DNA of 64,000 nucleotides, taken from positions 496,001 through 560,000 of the forward strand of contig JANCRA010000061.1 in assembly GCA_024362935.1 (NCBI GenBank), written 5' to 3'. The notes under the pieces were generated by a model. The model worked only from the letters and a program-made list of their open reading frames with translations, searched no databases and was not told where the DNA came from. The stretch is from Setophaga petechia (taxonomy: Eukaryota > Chordata > Aves > Passeriformes > Parulidae). The translations under genes were made by a program, and so were the position numbers. Below are positions 1 to 10,054 of the stretch, one piece after another; position 1 is the first letter of the stretch, and each line of letters opens with the position of its first letter.

Positions 1-924
1 TTTCCTAAAGAGGCATCAGCCTGTTTTAGAATTTTATGTGTTAAAATAAGAGTAGTGTTCCACTATTACAACGCAGCAGTACAGGGTGTGCTGGTTGGTT
101 GTGAATTCTCATCAGGATAAAAACAGACAGCAGCCACATGTTAAGAAACTCTTGTGCTTTTACATACAGCTGTCCTAAATCCAGCGGGTTCCCCACTCTG
201 CAAACTCAAAAGCTGTTGGCTAACAAGCCCTTCCATTTGTACAAGACACTTTCACAAATGGTTACCAACAAGCCCTGACTGTTGCTCAGTGCCCTTTACT
301 CATCTCTCAGCTCCTCCCATAGAGCTTCTCATAGGTGCTGCCTCACAAGGCACAGCACACGGCCACAAGCTCCCCACAAGCACAGCAAAGCTCAGGGCCA
401 AGGATGGAGCAGAACAGGATAGCCATGCTGTGCCCAGGCACAGGGAGGGAGCAGAGAAATTAAGGCAAAGCAGAGAGTGAGGGAATATCACAATTCTGTA
501 GATCCTGTGTTTTGCCCAGCCACGTGGATAGTGCAGAGCTGGGGTCAACAATGAGAGGGACAGAGAGACAGAGGGAGAAGAGAGCGAGAGGGCCCCATCT
601 GCCCCAGCCTCATGCAGCCTCCAAAGCACAGGAGCTTTTTCATGCAGTTCTGTCACACATGCAGAGCCAGCCCTTGGAGCCCTTCTCCAGGGAATGAGTT
701 AGAGTTCTGCTCCAGGCAGAGCAGAAAGTTGGCTCAGGACAATGCTGCTCCACCCCTGCAGGATCCTCTCTTCTAGTCACAACCTTCCTGGCACAGCACT
801 CAGAATGTCTGAGGCAAAACATGCTTAGGCCTGCTCCTGCACATTCCCATCCCAGCTTTTACACCACCAGCAAGTCTGCTAAAATATCATGCACACTACA
901 GAATGTTAAAAATGCACAAAATGC

Positions 925-1015
925 CTGAGCAGGTCTTGCTGCAGCATCTCTCTGAGAAGGCCCTGGAGATGTTGCTTGGCTGCTGCTAGTGAGGGTCTGA
1001 GATGGAGTTGATTTT
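925..1015 (-). pseudogene. ELL2-like exon (copy of 57881-57971)
   Basis: This is a 91-nt exon with a good acceptor (tacag before 1015). The donor reads gcattttg where the right arm reads gtattttg. The frame is open and Ser/Thr/Pro-rich, matching the segment that follows the DWPGYS motif in ELL2. Confidence 0.75.
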
Positions 1016-1149
1016 CTGTATGGATTATTCAATATTTCATGTTACAAGGCCTAAATATCAGCTGTCATAATACTTTCCTTGCAAGGAAAACAGAGTCCTT
1101 CAATGTCAGGACTCAAGGTAACAGCATGAAGCTGAGTTGAGGGAGCTTT

Positions 1150-1345
1150 AGGCAGGATATCAGAAAACATTCATGGCCCAGAGGGTGCTGGAGCACTGCA
1201 ACAGGCTCCCCAGGCCAGTGCTCACTGCACCAAGAGCTCAAGAAGAGTTTGAACAACACTCTTGGGCACAGGGTGTGCTTCTTGTGGTGTCCTGTGTGGG
1301 GCCAGCAATTGGACTCCATGACCCTGAAGAGCCTCTGCTGGGCTA
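1150..1345 (+). mobile_element. CR1 LINE 3' fragment
   Basis: The plus strand reads like the 3' end of an avian CR1: a phrase on caacaggctccccagg, then a long purine-rich stretch, then ggactccatgaccct near the end. The same fragment lies in opposite orientation at about 57555-57725, so it was present before the arms duplicated. Confidence 0.75.
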
Positions 1346-1417
1346 AGAATCCAGGCTTCATTTCCCAGGGCTTTCTTCTAAAAAGGCTCTTTTCCTTCCC
1401 CAAAAGTCTGAACTTAC

Positions 1418-1542
1418 CTAGAAAGAATCAGCCTCAAATTCTCTCTATCCATTTTACTGTAGCCAGGCCAATCAGTCTGAAGGGTTTGAAAGAGATGTTC
1501 CTTCAGACTGAAGGAATTATCCTTTGCATTCCACTTGGCTAC
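1418..1542 (-). pseudogene. ELL2-like exon with WPGYS motif (copy of 57343-57467)
   Basis: This is a 125-nt exon with intact AG acceptor and GT donor. It encodes the segment ending in DWPGYSK, typical of the middle domain of ELL proteins, and is open in frame. Confidence 0.8.
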
Positions 1543-2098
1543 CTACAGGCAGACATTCAGGAAAACAAATGTTCATTACCCATATATGCAAACTACAGAA
1601 ATCTAACAGAGCTACTTCAGTTGGGATGGCACAACATGGCTTTCAATATATTCTGAATATCTTCAGGATAAAAAAGCCCTGTAGTGACTGCCCTGGGCAA
1701 ACCCAGCAATGAACGTCTCAGGTTCAGGGAACAAGTTCTCAAAAGTCACTGTGGGAGATCAACTGAATCTGCATCCACTTTGAATTTGAGTCCTTTGACT
1801 AGGTTCCAAAATGCTTTTACGTGGCTAAAGAAGAAATAGTCCCAATTGATAGAATAATTCTTGCATAATTCAGCAACAGCCTATGTCAATGGGAAATTTA
1901 TAAAAATGACAGAAGGAGCTACTGCATCTTTCCATAGGTTTTTTGTCTTATGAAATGCTATGAGAAAGAAAGAGCAGTGGAACTTAACTTGAAGGAGAAT
2001 TGGAAAAGCCTCTAATTTGAACAGGTGAGGAAGTAGTAAAATTAGAACAGCAGAAGAGCATGATGGAAGAATTGCTGGCCCAGGCTCCACGATCTCAC

Positions 2099-2352
2099 CT
2101 GCTGAAGGATCTTTCCAAGGGAATCCTTGTCCTTTGGCCTGACCCCATCTCTCTGCAGCCGAGCAAGCAGCTCTGGCTCCTTGTAATCCCTCAGGGCAAG
2201 TAAATGAATCACCCTGTCCCTGTAGGGTCGGCCGTAAACAGCAGCGCAGCCGCTCCAGTCGATGTCTGCAAGTCTCACAGGCATCATCCTCTTCTTCCCA
2301 GGCACAGGCCCGGAATTGTTTTCCTGGGCTCCTCTGACCTCTGCTTTGTCTC
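2099..2352 (-). pseudogene. ELL2-like exon with RDRVIHLLAL motif (copy of 56535-56788)
   Basis: This is a 254-nt exon with canonical splice sites on both sides. It encodes a basic stretch (PGKKRMMP), then YRDRVIHLLALRDYKEPELL and KDKDSLGKILQQV, the conserved ELL core. It is open and almost identical to the right-arm copy. Confidence 0.85.
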
Positions 2353-2599
2353 CTAAAGTCAGGGCAAACCAGAAACAAATAGTTCAAACTGGAGGTCTGG
2401 AGAAGGCAAAGAAGTTGATTCAAAAGGATGCACCAAGGCTCTTGAACCTCTACTTGTTTGCCATTTACAGATCTAAAAGACTCCAAATAGTAAAGCATTC
2501 AAAAGAAACAGTCATTAAAAGCTGGTAAAGGAGTGATACTGGATGGGAGATTTTTGTGAAAAATTCTTTTGATGCATGTTGCTTTTATATGATTTCCCC

Positions 2600-2885
2600 A
2601 GTTTGTAAGCTCAAGCATTGAGCAGTGTCAAGGATGACATGGACAGTGGGATTAGGTGCATCCTCAGCAAATTTGCCAACACCAGAGGCCTGGGATGCCA
2701 TCCAGAGGGACCAAAACAAGCTTAGGAACTGGGGCCCTGGGAACCTCATCAGATTCAACCAGGGCAAGTGCCAAGTCCTGCATCTTTGGGTTTTTGACAT
2801 GCCCTGGCACCAAGACAGGCTTGGAGATGAAAGTGGGGAGGACTTGGAGGTGCTGCTGGATGAGAGGCTGCATATGACTAAAAAA
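2600..2885 (+). mobile_element. CR1 LINE fragment in an ELL2-like intron
   Basis: This is CR1-like sequence in sense orientation; the line on a gggcaagtgccaagtcctgc phrase is characteristic. Equivalent fragments lie at 50515-50885 and 56010-56295 on the minus strand, each just before an ELL2-like 254-nt exon. Confidence 0.8.
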
Positions 2886-3087
2886 TCAGTCAGATATCCA
2901 GTAAAAAATGAAATGGAAGTATATCTAAAAGTGCTCTCTCAATTTAATACCCTTTGCACTTGGATTGTGTGACTCCTTTTCTGCCTGGGTCCTGTGCTCT
3001 CTGCTCATCTCTTTGGCTTTCATCATGGCAAGCATTTTATAAAAACCCAAAGAGATTTTTTCATCCTGTCTAATTCTCTTATCTCAC

Positions 3088-3358
3088 CTTTGGACTTAGG
3101 AGTCTTCCCCTGCACCCTGGCAAACACTGGAAATCCAGAATGTGTTCAAATTCTATATTTTTGTTCTACTTCAGGGTTGGAGGTTGGAAGGGAGCTGACA
3201 TTTGGAGGCAGGTTCAAAGATGAGCAGGATGTGGAAGGCAGGTCCAAGGAAGAAGGAGAGTGGCCACCACCTGCTGGCTGGACATCACTGGGCTCTTGGT
3301 TAATCCTCTGCTTTTTGCTCATCACAGAATTCAGAAAGTCAGAAGCCAGAGGCCGTTT
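3088..3358 (-). pseudogene. ELL2-like exon with premature stop (copy of 55524-55794)
   Basis: This is a 271-nt exon with good splice sites. It encodes KRPLASDFLNSVMSKKQRI, similar to the ELL2 segment after the WPGYS domain, then a Ser/Pro-rich tail. An in-frame TGA at 3146-3148 replaces a CGA codon of the right arm, which looks like CpG decay. Confidence 0.82.
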
Positions 3359-4667
3359 CTGCAAAGATGATCCCAATTAGTTTTGCTCCCATTCTGAAAA
3401 AGCAGCAATTCTGAACCTGCAATGGCCGGAAAAACACGTTTCTTTCCTAAAAAGGCCTGCCATACAAGGAGCTGCTGCAGCTAAAAATGTTCTCTATTCC
3501 ATTCCTACTTTCTCACTGAGGATTCAGCAAGTCCTTCTCCTGCTCTGTGGCTCACAGGCTTTGGGAGAAAGACACTCCCTTCAGCACCTCTGTCAAAGGC
3601 TTCCCCAAAATCGGGGAGCTCAGATTGGTTTCCTCTTGCTCCCTGTTTCTGCTTAGACACACCAGAAGCACACTCAGCTCTTGCTGTCACACACCCACAC
3701 CATTCCCTAAAGCTGCCCCAAGAAGCCGCCGCTGCGGTGCCGATCACAGCGTGTGCAGAGCAGAGATGATAACAACAGAGAGAAGCCCCAGGCTGGCTGC
3801 AGGTCCCATTCCTGCAGTTCTCCAGAGGAAACCCTGGATCACAACCTCTTCCCTACCAAGCACACACTGCTCCCATCCATGCACATCAGCAGCTCAGAGC
3901 AGAAGTGCCAGACATGGCTCTGTGCCAGCCTGCTGACAGAAATCCTGTGGGCAAGGAGGTAGGACATAAGAGGATGCTGGGGCTTGCAGCGTTTCCTTCC
4001 CTGGCTGGAAAAAGAGCTAGGGGAAAAACAGAGCTCTGTCCTCCCTCCTCTGTTTAAAGAGAATTCTTTAATGAACAGAAAATAAACCTTTCATGAAGTG
4101 TTCTCCAAGATTCTTTCAAAAGATTTGCCTTGTCCTCTTGTACTGGTAAGAAAACAGGCCATGTCTTCATTTTAAGCGTGACAAGCCCAAAGTATTCCCC
4201 GATGATTCAAAGTCCCCTCCTCACACTTGGACCAAAAATGAGAGCCTAAGTGCTGCTTAGGAGAGAAAAACAAGTTTCCTACAAATGCTTCATTCCAGGA
4301 ATTCGTCCTTATTCTAGACTTCCCCAAGATATCTTTTCAAACAGTTGCACTGGCATGTCCGCGCATGTTTTAAGTACTAGAGCTGCAATATCATCAAGTA
4401 CCCCGCACAGCCAGGAACCAAAAATATGTCCACATCTTGTCCTTAGCAGAGTTTCCTCTGCACCATGAGAAACAAATAATGTGTGCAAGCCTGTTGCAGG
4501 CTTTGACACTGCAACCATCTTGAAAAGTATCCAGGAATCCCATTAGAAGTGCATGCTCCAGGTTCATAAAGACAACACTACTGCTTCTTATCACAGCTTA
4601 GACATCAAGAGCAAGTGGGATAAAACATCAGACATGGTAGAGAATGTTTAAAGAATTCACCAAATAC

Positions 4668-4758
4668 CTGAGCAGTTCTGGGTGGAGTATCTCTTTCAGA
4701 AGATCCCAGAGATCGTGACGGACTGGCGCTGGTGGCATTCTGAGATCCAGCTGGTTTC
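4668..4758 (-). pseudogene. ELL2-like exon (copy of 53467-53557)
   Basis: This is a 91-nt exon with AG acceptor and GT donor intact. It is a short Ser/Thr/Pro-rich linker, open in frame. Confidence 0.78.
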
Positions 4759-4890
4759 CTGTAAGCATGGTCCAACATTTCAGGTTACAAGGCAAAAATA
4801 TCAACAGTCATGGCTCTTTCCTCACAGGGAAAGCAGACCTTCATTTCCCAGAGGGTTTTCTGAAATGCTTCTTGTCCTGACTGAACTTAC

Positions 4891-5015
4891 TGAGAAAGGG
4901 TCACCTCCAATGTCTGTCTTTCCTTTTCACTGTAGCCAGGCCAACCTTCCTGAATGTCTTTAAAGAAATGTTCCTTCAGGCTGAAAGAATTCTCATTTGC
5001 ATCCACGTTGGCTAC
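4891..5015 (-). pseudogene. ELL2-like exon with WPGYS motif (copy of 53209-53333)
   Basis: This is a 125-nt exon encoding NSFSLKEHFFKDIQEGWPGYS, open, with intact acceptor and gtaagt donor. It is the first ELL2-like exon kept in the left arm; the arm breaks off about 470 bases further on. Confidence 0.8.
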
Positions 5016-5492
5016 CTAAGGACAGACATTTCAAACATACATGCTCATTACACCTGAAGGCAGACTACAGATTAAAACTGGTACTGCAAAGCTAAAGCAG
5101 AGCTGAAAAGAAAATCATGCAGCAGTTTTCCAGGACTTTTGTTAAATGTCAACAACAAAGCAGCTGACATGGAAGAGGTAACAAGATTAAACAGGTGTGG
5201 TCCATTTGGGCTGAAGAAATTTGGATGTAAGTAAATGCCAAACTGCTGCAAGCATGGAGGAAATGGACACTATGTAAACCTCTCCCTGCACCAGGGAATC
5301 CAGGTTTTTTGGTCTTTTACACAGCTTGGAGAGTCAAAGTAACTATGCCAGAACACCCAGTCCTCACCATCTGAAATACATGGAGAGGCCAGGTTTTCCT
5401 TTCTCTTTCCTTTTCTTTTGAGTAAGACCTGAAGAACATCATCTCCATGGGCAAATCCATATTTTTCCACCCTCAGGAGGACACTTCCAAAA

Positions 5493-6527
5493 CATTAAAA
5501 TTACTGTGTTTGAGTATAGCAAGGCTTAATGCAAGGAAAAAGGATGCTTTAAGCAAGTAATAAGCAGGTATATTATAGTAATGCTATGAAAAACAAGGTA
5601 GCAAATAAACAACACTGTTACAAAGGTTTCTTTACAGTTGTACCCAGAGGGGGAATTGTGGGAATCCTTCAAATCAGAGGGTTTTGGGAAAGCTGCAAAA
5701 GGCAGACCTCAGAAACAGCAGAACTGTGGTTAGAGCTAAACAGTAGCCATAAGACTTGTCAACCAAAAACTTATATAAGAAGTAGAAAAATAAGGACAAA
5801 TAGAAGAATGGTTTGGTATATTACTGTAGAATCCTGGATGTTCATATGTCTGAGATGTAACACACAACAGAACTGCCTTTGGTCATCAGCAAACAGTTTC
5901 GTTTATTGCCTCCGGCTCCCTTTATAGCCCATTCAAAACTCCCAGGTCGAGACATCTCATTGCTCTATCTCTGTGCTCCCAGACTCTGAACCAATACAAT
6001 GCCTGCATCTTAGGAGAGCTCCCTTTGCCTGGGAGCTTCTGTCGGTCAGTCCAGAGGCTGCTCCGTGCAGCTGAGCTGGGCTGCTTTTTCTAACTTGATT
6101 AATACTGATGCACCAGTGTATTAACGCTTGGCTAGAATGACTCCCTAAGCTACAGAAAAGTATCTCTAGCAAGAAAATAGGAACTTCTAAGCTTAATAAT
6201 GAAGCTCTGTGCATTGTGTTTTAAGGCTTACAAGCAGCTATAGTATTTGAAATAAGCAAGCATTGTTTTAACAAATGGTACGTGTGCTTGTAGTGTTTGG
6301 ATAGAACTACTGTCAATATGTTTTTGCTTTGTGTGATTGGTCAAAAGACTTTTCAAGTAAGTTGTACCATTAAGTCCATTGCCTGCTGCCAGGGACGTGA
6401 GCTGCCGGCATCTTTCCATTGTCATAACCATGGATGAGACTGATGCTGGAAAACCAACAGCTCGAGGCGCGTTCCTAAGCAGTCCCGACCCGTTCGTGAT
6501 TCGTACACAGAGCCCCGGGCAGCAATA
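5493..6527 (+). mobile_element. Solo LTR, alpharetrovirus-like ERV family
   Basis: This matches the 3' LTR at 33965-34698 almost throughout, from the shared cattaaaatt start to the shared cccgggcagcaata end. It keeps about 300 bases (near 5820-6118) that the other copy lacks. No retroviral coding sequence is attached. It starts only 8 bases from the inner edge of the left arm. Confidence 0.82.
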
Positions 6528-6589
6528 CTCAGCTGAGGACCAGAAGCGACCAGAATAGCGCAGGCACTCCAGCTTCACTGCAAGGCATC

Positions 6590-6905
6590 CGGCAGCCTTG
6601 AAGGTACAAAGCGAGCACAGGTCGCAGCTCCTCGTGTCCGCAGAGAGGCCAGAAGAGCTCCCACATGCCGCAGCCCCGCCCCCGACCCTGCTCCGGGCGC
6701 AGCCGGGGCCGCTCCGCCTGCGCGGGGCCGCTGCCGGGGCGCTGTCGCGGCTCCTCCCGCGGGGCGGAGCTGACGCGGCCCCGGCGGCCCCGGCCCGGCC
6801 CCGCTGCGCTCCGAGCGCGGCCCCGGAGCGGCCCGGCCGAGGCGGCGAGGGACGGGCGGCGAGGGGCCGGAGTGATGGGGCACTCCGGGAATAGGCGGAC
6901 ATCCC
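6590..6905. promoter_or_regulatory. GC-rich, CpG-dense patch
   Basis: This is about 300 bases of very high G+C with many CpG dinucleotides and GGCGG-type boxes, flanked by AT-richer DNA. It could be a CpG-island promoter or an exapted one. I found no exon to attach to it on either strand. Long open frames here only reflect the lack of stop codons in GC-rich DNA. Confidence 0.45.
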
Positions 6906-7592
6906 GGCAGAGGGCAGAGAGACCCGGCAGAGGGAAAGAATTTGGGAATCTATGATCAAGTCCTTTTCTAAGGGATATGGAAGGGACTAACCTTGGGTAA
7001 GCAGTATGTCAGCTAGAGACAGCTAAGCCATTAGTAGTGAGAGGAAGAACAGCCCTGCAACACAAGTGTGAGCTGTGGCTGATACTGAGTAGAAGCAGAA
7101 CTTAGGCTGGATCAGTTAGAAGGTCCTGAAGAGAGAAGGGTCTAATCCTTTGGTGTGGTATTGTATGGACTTTGGGACCACTACTCCATTCCAAATGGTT
7201 TTCCCTTCAGTACCAAGGGGCTTCCATCTCTTCCAAAAATTGCCTGCTGAAACTCTTCTGCTCCCTTCCAAATCAGTTTGCTACTCCAGCATAACCCTTG
7301 AAGCACGGACAGACGACTCTTCAACTAAATATAGTAGAAAAGAAGGGTATTGATTGCAGCGCTGGACACATGTGAAGAAGTTTTCAAAGAGACGTGCAAG
7401 GAGTTGCAGACTCCTGCTTTCTAGTTCTACAGAAAAGGTTTTACATTAGTTTCTAAAGATGAAGAATACATAATTATTACCTGCCCGCTTTGTATTTTTA
7501 TCAGCTGAATATCTATTACAGCTGCACAATTGTATTCCCTTAACTGGGTTGGTGGGATTTTGAAATGAGAGAGTGGTTGTATGGGAGTAAGA
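6906..7592. other. Stretch with no recognised feature
   Basis: It is moderately AT-rich. I see no conserved coding segment, repeat family or RNA gene. Confidence 0.4.
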
Positions 7593-7685
7593 AAGCCGTC
7601 TTCCTCATGGTGAACTCTTCTCCCATGGCCACTTGGCAAGACCTGCTGGTCATGGGAGAAGAGTTCACCATGAGGAAGACGGCTT
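7593..7685. repeat. Perfect 35-bp inverted repeat (hairpin)
   Basis: Bases 7593-7627 and 7651-7685 are exact reverse complements, separated by a 23-base loop. A transcript of either strand would fold into a 35-bp uninterrupted stem. I cannot tie it to a known element. Confidence 0.95.
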
Positions 7686-8067
7686 GGTCATGGTCCAAAC
7701 CTCTCCTAACCGTTCAATTATTCTAAAGGCAAGGTATTTCTATGGCCTCTGCTCCTTCACAATTGATTCCTCTATCTCAGTCACTCCTAGCTTTAGGTTC
7801 CTAATGTATTTGGTACTCTTCAACTAAGGTGTGTGATTTCTGCTAGCTATATTACTACCTTAGCTTCTTACCTCATTTTAAAATCTTAACTAAAATATGC
7901 CATCTTCTCCTATCCCAGTTCTATTCCCAGCTGGCCCCCCAACTCATCTGCAGTTTTCAATTATGCTAATGACATTTTCGGCTAACCCCTGTAAGTGTCT
8001 GTCCAAAATACCCTTCATTTTTTCTTGCCTCACGATTATCATGGAAGACCACCAAAAAGTTGAGACT
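7686..8067. other. Stretch with no recognised feature
   Basis: This is AT-rich sequence between the hairpin and a probable LTR. No gene or repeat family is recognised. Confidence 0.35.
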
Positions 8068-8866
8068 GTTAAGCCAGTGGGGAGGGGAAAGTCACGCGAT
8101 TGTCAGCTTGTTTCTACAGGTGTTATTTGCATAACACGCCGTGCTGAACACGAAGAGGGCGTCCTGCCCCTTCTGAACAATGGACTCTCTCTCTACCTCC
8201 TGGCCTGCCTGGCTTGAGCTTTGGATGGTCTCCCACAGAAGACCCCTCTCGCCTGCCCTCAACCATCATGACAGACAAGCAGAAAAGGTTTCTTCATCAA
8301 GAAATCAAGACAAGAAACTCCCCGTGCAAGAAAACTCCCATTGCACCTTCCTCCAGAGACTGGGACTGAACTCCCCCCCTTGCCTGGAGTTGTGCAGTGG
8401 AGGGGAAAGGTTGCCCAGAACAAATGCACCTGCGAGCATTGGGCCATGAAAACAATGGTCTTTGCCTGTTGCTTGGTTTGGACTCTGTGTACCCCCCTAT
8501 TTGGTTTTTTCCCCCTCCCTAGAGACCTTTTGTTTCGGCTTCCCTTCCCCCAACAAAAAACAGTATAATTGGAGCCCCGGTTAGCCGTGCTCTTTGAGAT
8601 CTCCCCGGATGTGGACTGGCCAACCTTCGACGGCTGGACCCTCGAAGGACAAGAGCAACACCACGCTTTGGTAGCTATACCCATTGCCCCTTTTTCCTCC
8701 CTTTTTCCTCCCTTCTCTTCCCTGATTCCCTCACCAATGCACCACAGTTGTAGTTCTATTAATAAACAAAACCTGTTGATTTTATTGCTGTAAATCCCCT
8801 GTGCCTTGGCTGTTTATTTTGCACCTAAAAATCACCGCGTCATCTGTTCACTTGGATGGATCGCGA
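8068..8866 (+). mobile_element. Probable solo LTR
   Basis: The stretch starts tgttaagcc and ends in a ca dinucleotide near 8866. It holds a late polyadenylation-type signal (aataaac near 8761) followed by a GT-rich stretch, the usual order in an LTR. No second copy lies in the window and target-site duplications are not clear, so both the limits and the call are tentative. Confidence 0.45.
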
Positions 8867-10054
8867 CAACCCCTTGACTCACCTCAGGCATATCTCCGAT
8901 TCCCTTTCCCCCAGCAGCCCAGAGCTGCATTGCACAGCGCTTGCTGTGTGCCAGAGAGCACAAAGCAGGCTGGACTGGTGGGCCTGAATATTCCTGCCAA
9001 ACACTCTACATCTCTCCCCTTTGCTCTGGCTCAGTGCAGACCTGCAGGATTGCAGGCGCTTCCTCCCAGAGCTGCGTGAGGCGCTGGCTCCTGCAGATGT
9101 GCCCTGCCAAGCTGTCCCTGCCTCACGCTGGCCTGGCTTCCCCTGGCACGAGTGCCAGGCCTGAAGGAGGCTGCCCTGTGCTCCAGCCTGCCCAGCAGCC
9201 CAGCTCCCTGCCCCGGTGCCCGGAGTGCTGCACACACTGCCGACCTTTGCCAGGAGTTGCAGGGCAGCCGGCAGAAGAGGAGGAATCCTCAGCCAGCCCA
9301 GCGGCCCTCGGCTGCCCTTGGCCTCTCTCTGCTCCTGGGCACACTGCAGACGGCCAATGCCTCCAGGCTGGGCTGTGCCCAGCACGGCTCCGCTTCCCCT
9401 CGGGAGCAGCCAGCTGCCACCTGGGCTCTGAGAGTGGAGGATTCACCCGCTGCCAGGAACAGGCACCCAAGGCCCGGCTGCTGCCTCTTGCAGCTCCAAG
9501 GGCCTCCTTGCAGCCTGCCTCTGCCGGGGCTCAGCCTGCTCCGGCCTCTACCGGGGCTCTGCTGGGGCTCCAGCCTGGCCAAGGCCGGGCCCGCTCTCAC
9601 CTCACAGGCGCTGACAGCTCTGCACCACAGGAGACCTTCCCGAGCACTCTCTCTGATCTTTCTGCTTTCTCACTTGAGCAATGCTCTCCTTCTGCCAAAG
9701 CGATTGCACTTAGGGACACAAATCCAAGTGGCAGGAGCCCAAAAGCTTTCCAGTCACAGCTCAATGCCTGAATCTGCATAGGATGTCTTAGCTGCCCCAC
9801 TCCTCCACTGGTTTTTCCTGAAAATGCCATTGCCCTTTCTGCCTCAACTAGAAATACCACAGCTGTGCCATAAGCAGCCAGTGGGTCATATTCCAAAGGC
9901 AGTGTGGTCTGGAGAGGATGAATAGCCTTCCTCACTTTCAAACCGTACAAAAGAAGCCGTAAGTGTGACTTAGCACCAATAAAAAACAACTGGTAATTCA
10001 GAAGGAAATGTTGACTTTTCTGAAGGGGTTAGAGAAGGAGGAAAATCTTCCACA
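8867..10054. other. GC-rich stretch without a recognised gene
   Basis: High G+C between about 8900 and 9620 leaves overlapping open frames on both strands. None shows a recognisable domain, exon pattern or conserved motif. It lies just downstream of the 3' end of the kinase gene. Confidence 0.4.

Larger units (their letters stand above)
925..5015 (-). pseudogene. ELL2-like gene fragment, six exons, broken
   Basis: Six minus-strand exons read in the order 4891-5015, 4668-4758, 3088-3358, 2099-2352, 1418-1542 and 925-1015. Lengths are 125, 91, 271, 254, 125 and 91, identical to those in the right arm. Seen: the RDRVIHLLAL motif and the DWPGYS motif of the ELL family of RNA polymerase II elongation factors. 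Known: ELL2 is part of the super elongation complex and acts in the nucleus. Defects: exon 3088-3358 has an in-frame TGA at 3146-3148 where the right arm has CGA, and the last exon has a GC instead of a GT donor. No 5' exon, promoter or C-terminal exon is present in this arm. I judge it a truncated pseudogene created by the inverted duplication. Confidence 0.85.
1..5484 (-). repeat. Left arm of a large inverted duplication
   Basis: This stretch is the reverse complement of 52741-58909. Position 1 pairs with about 58909 and the inner end at 5484 pairs with 52741. The match still runs at position 1, so the arm continues outside the window. Sampled stretches differ by a few percent, and translated matches differ by about 3 residues in 108. 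All six ELL2-like exons of the right arm occur here in reverse order with the same exon lengths. The arm is shorter than its partner mainly because a solo LTR at 54250-54896 exists only on the right. The inner edge lies 8 bases from an LTR that starts near 5493. Confidence 0.93.

Noticed and set aside
6228..6959. 243-codon open frame on the minus strand
   Set aside because: Runs through the LTR and the CpG-rich patch. Composition is that of GC-rich noise.
8941..9771. 276-codon open frame on the plus strand
   Set aside because: GC-rich low-stop sequence with overlapping frames on both strands. No domain, no splice context.
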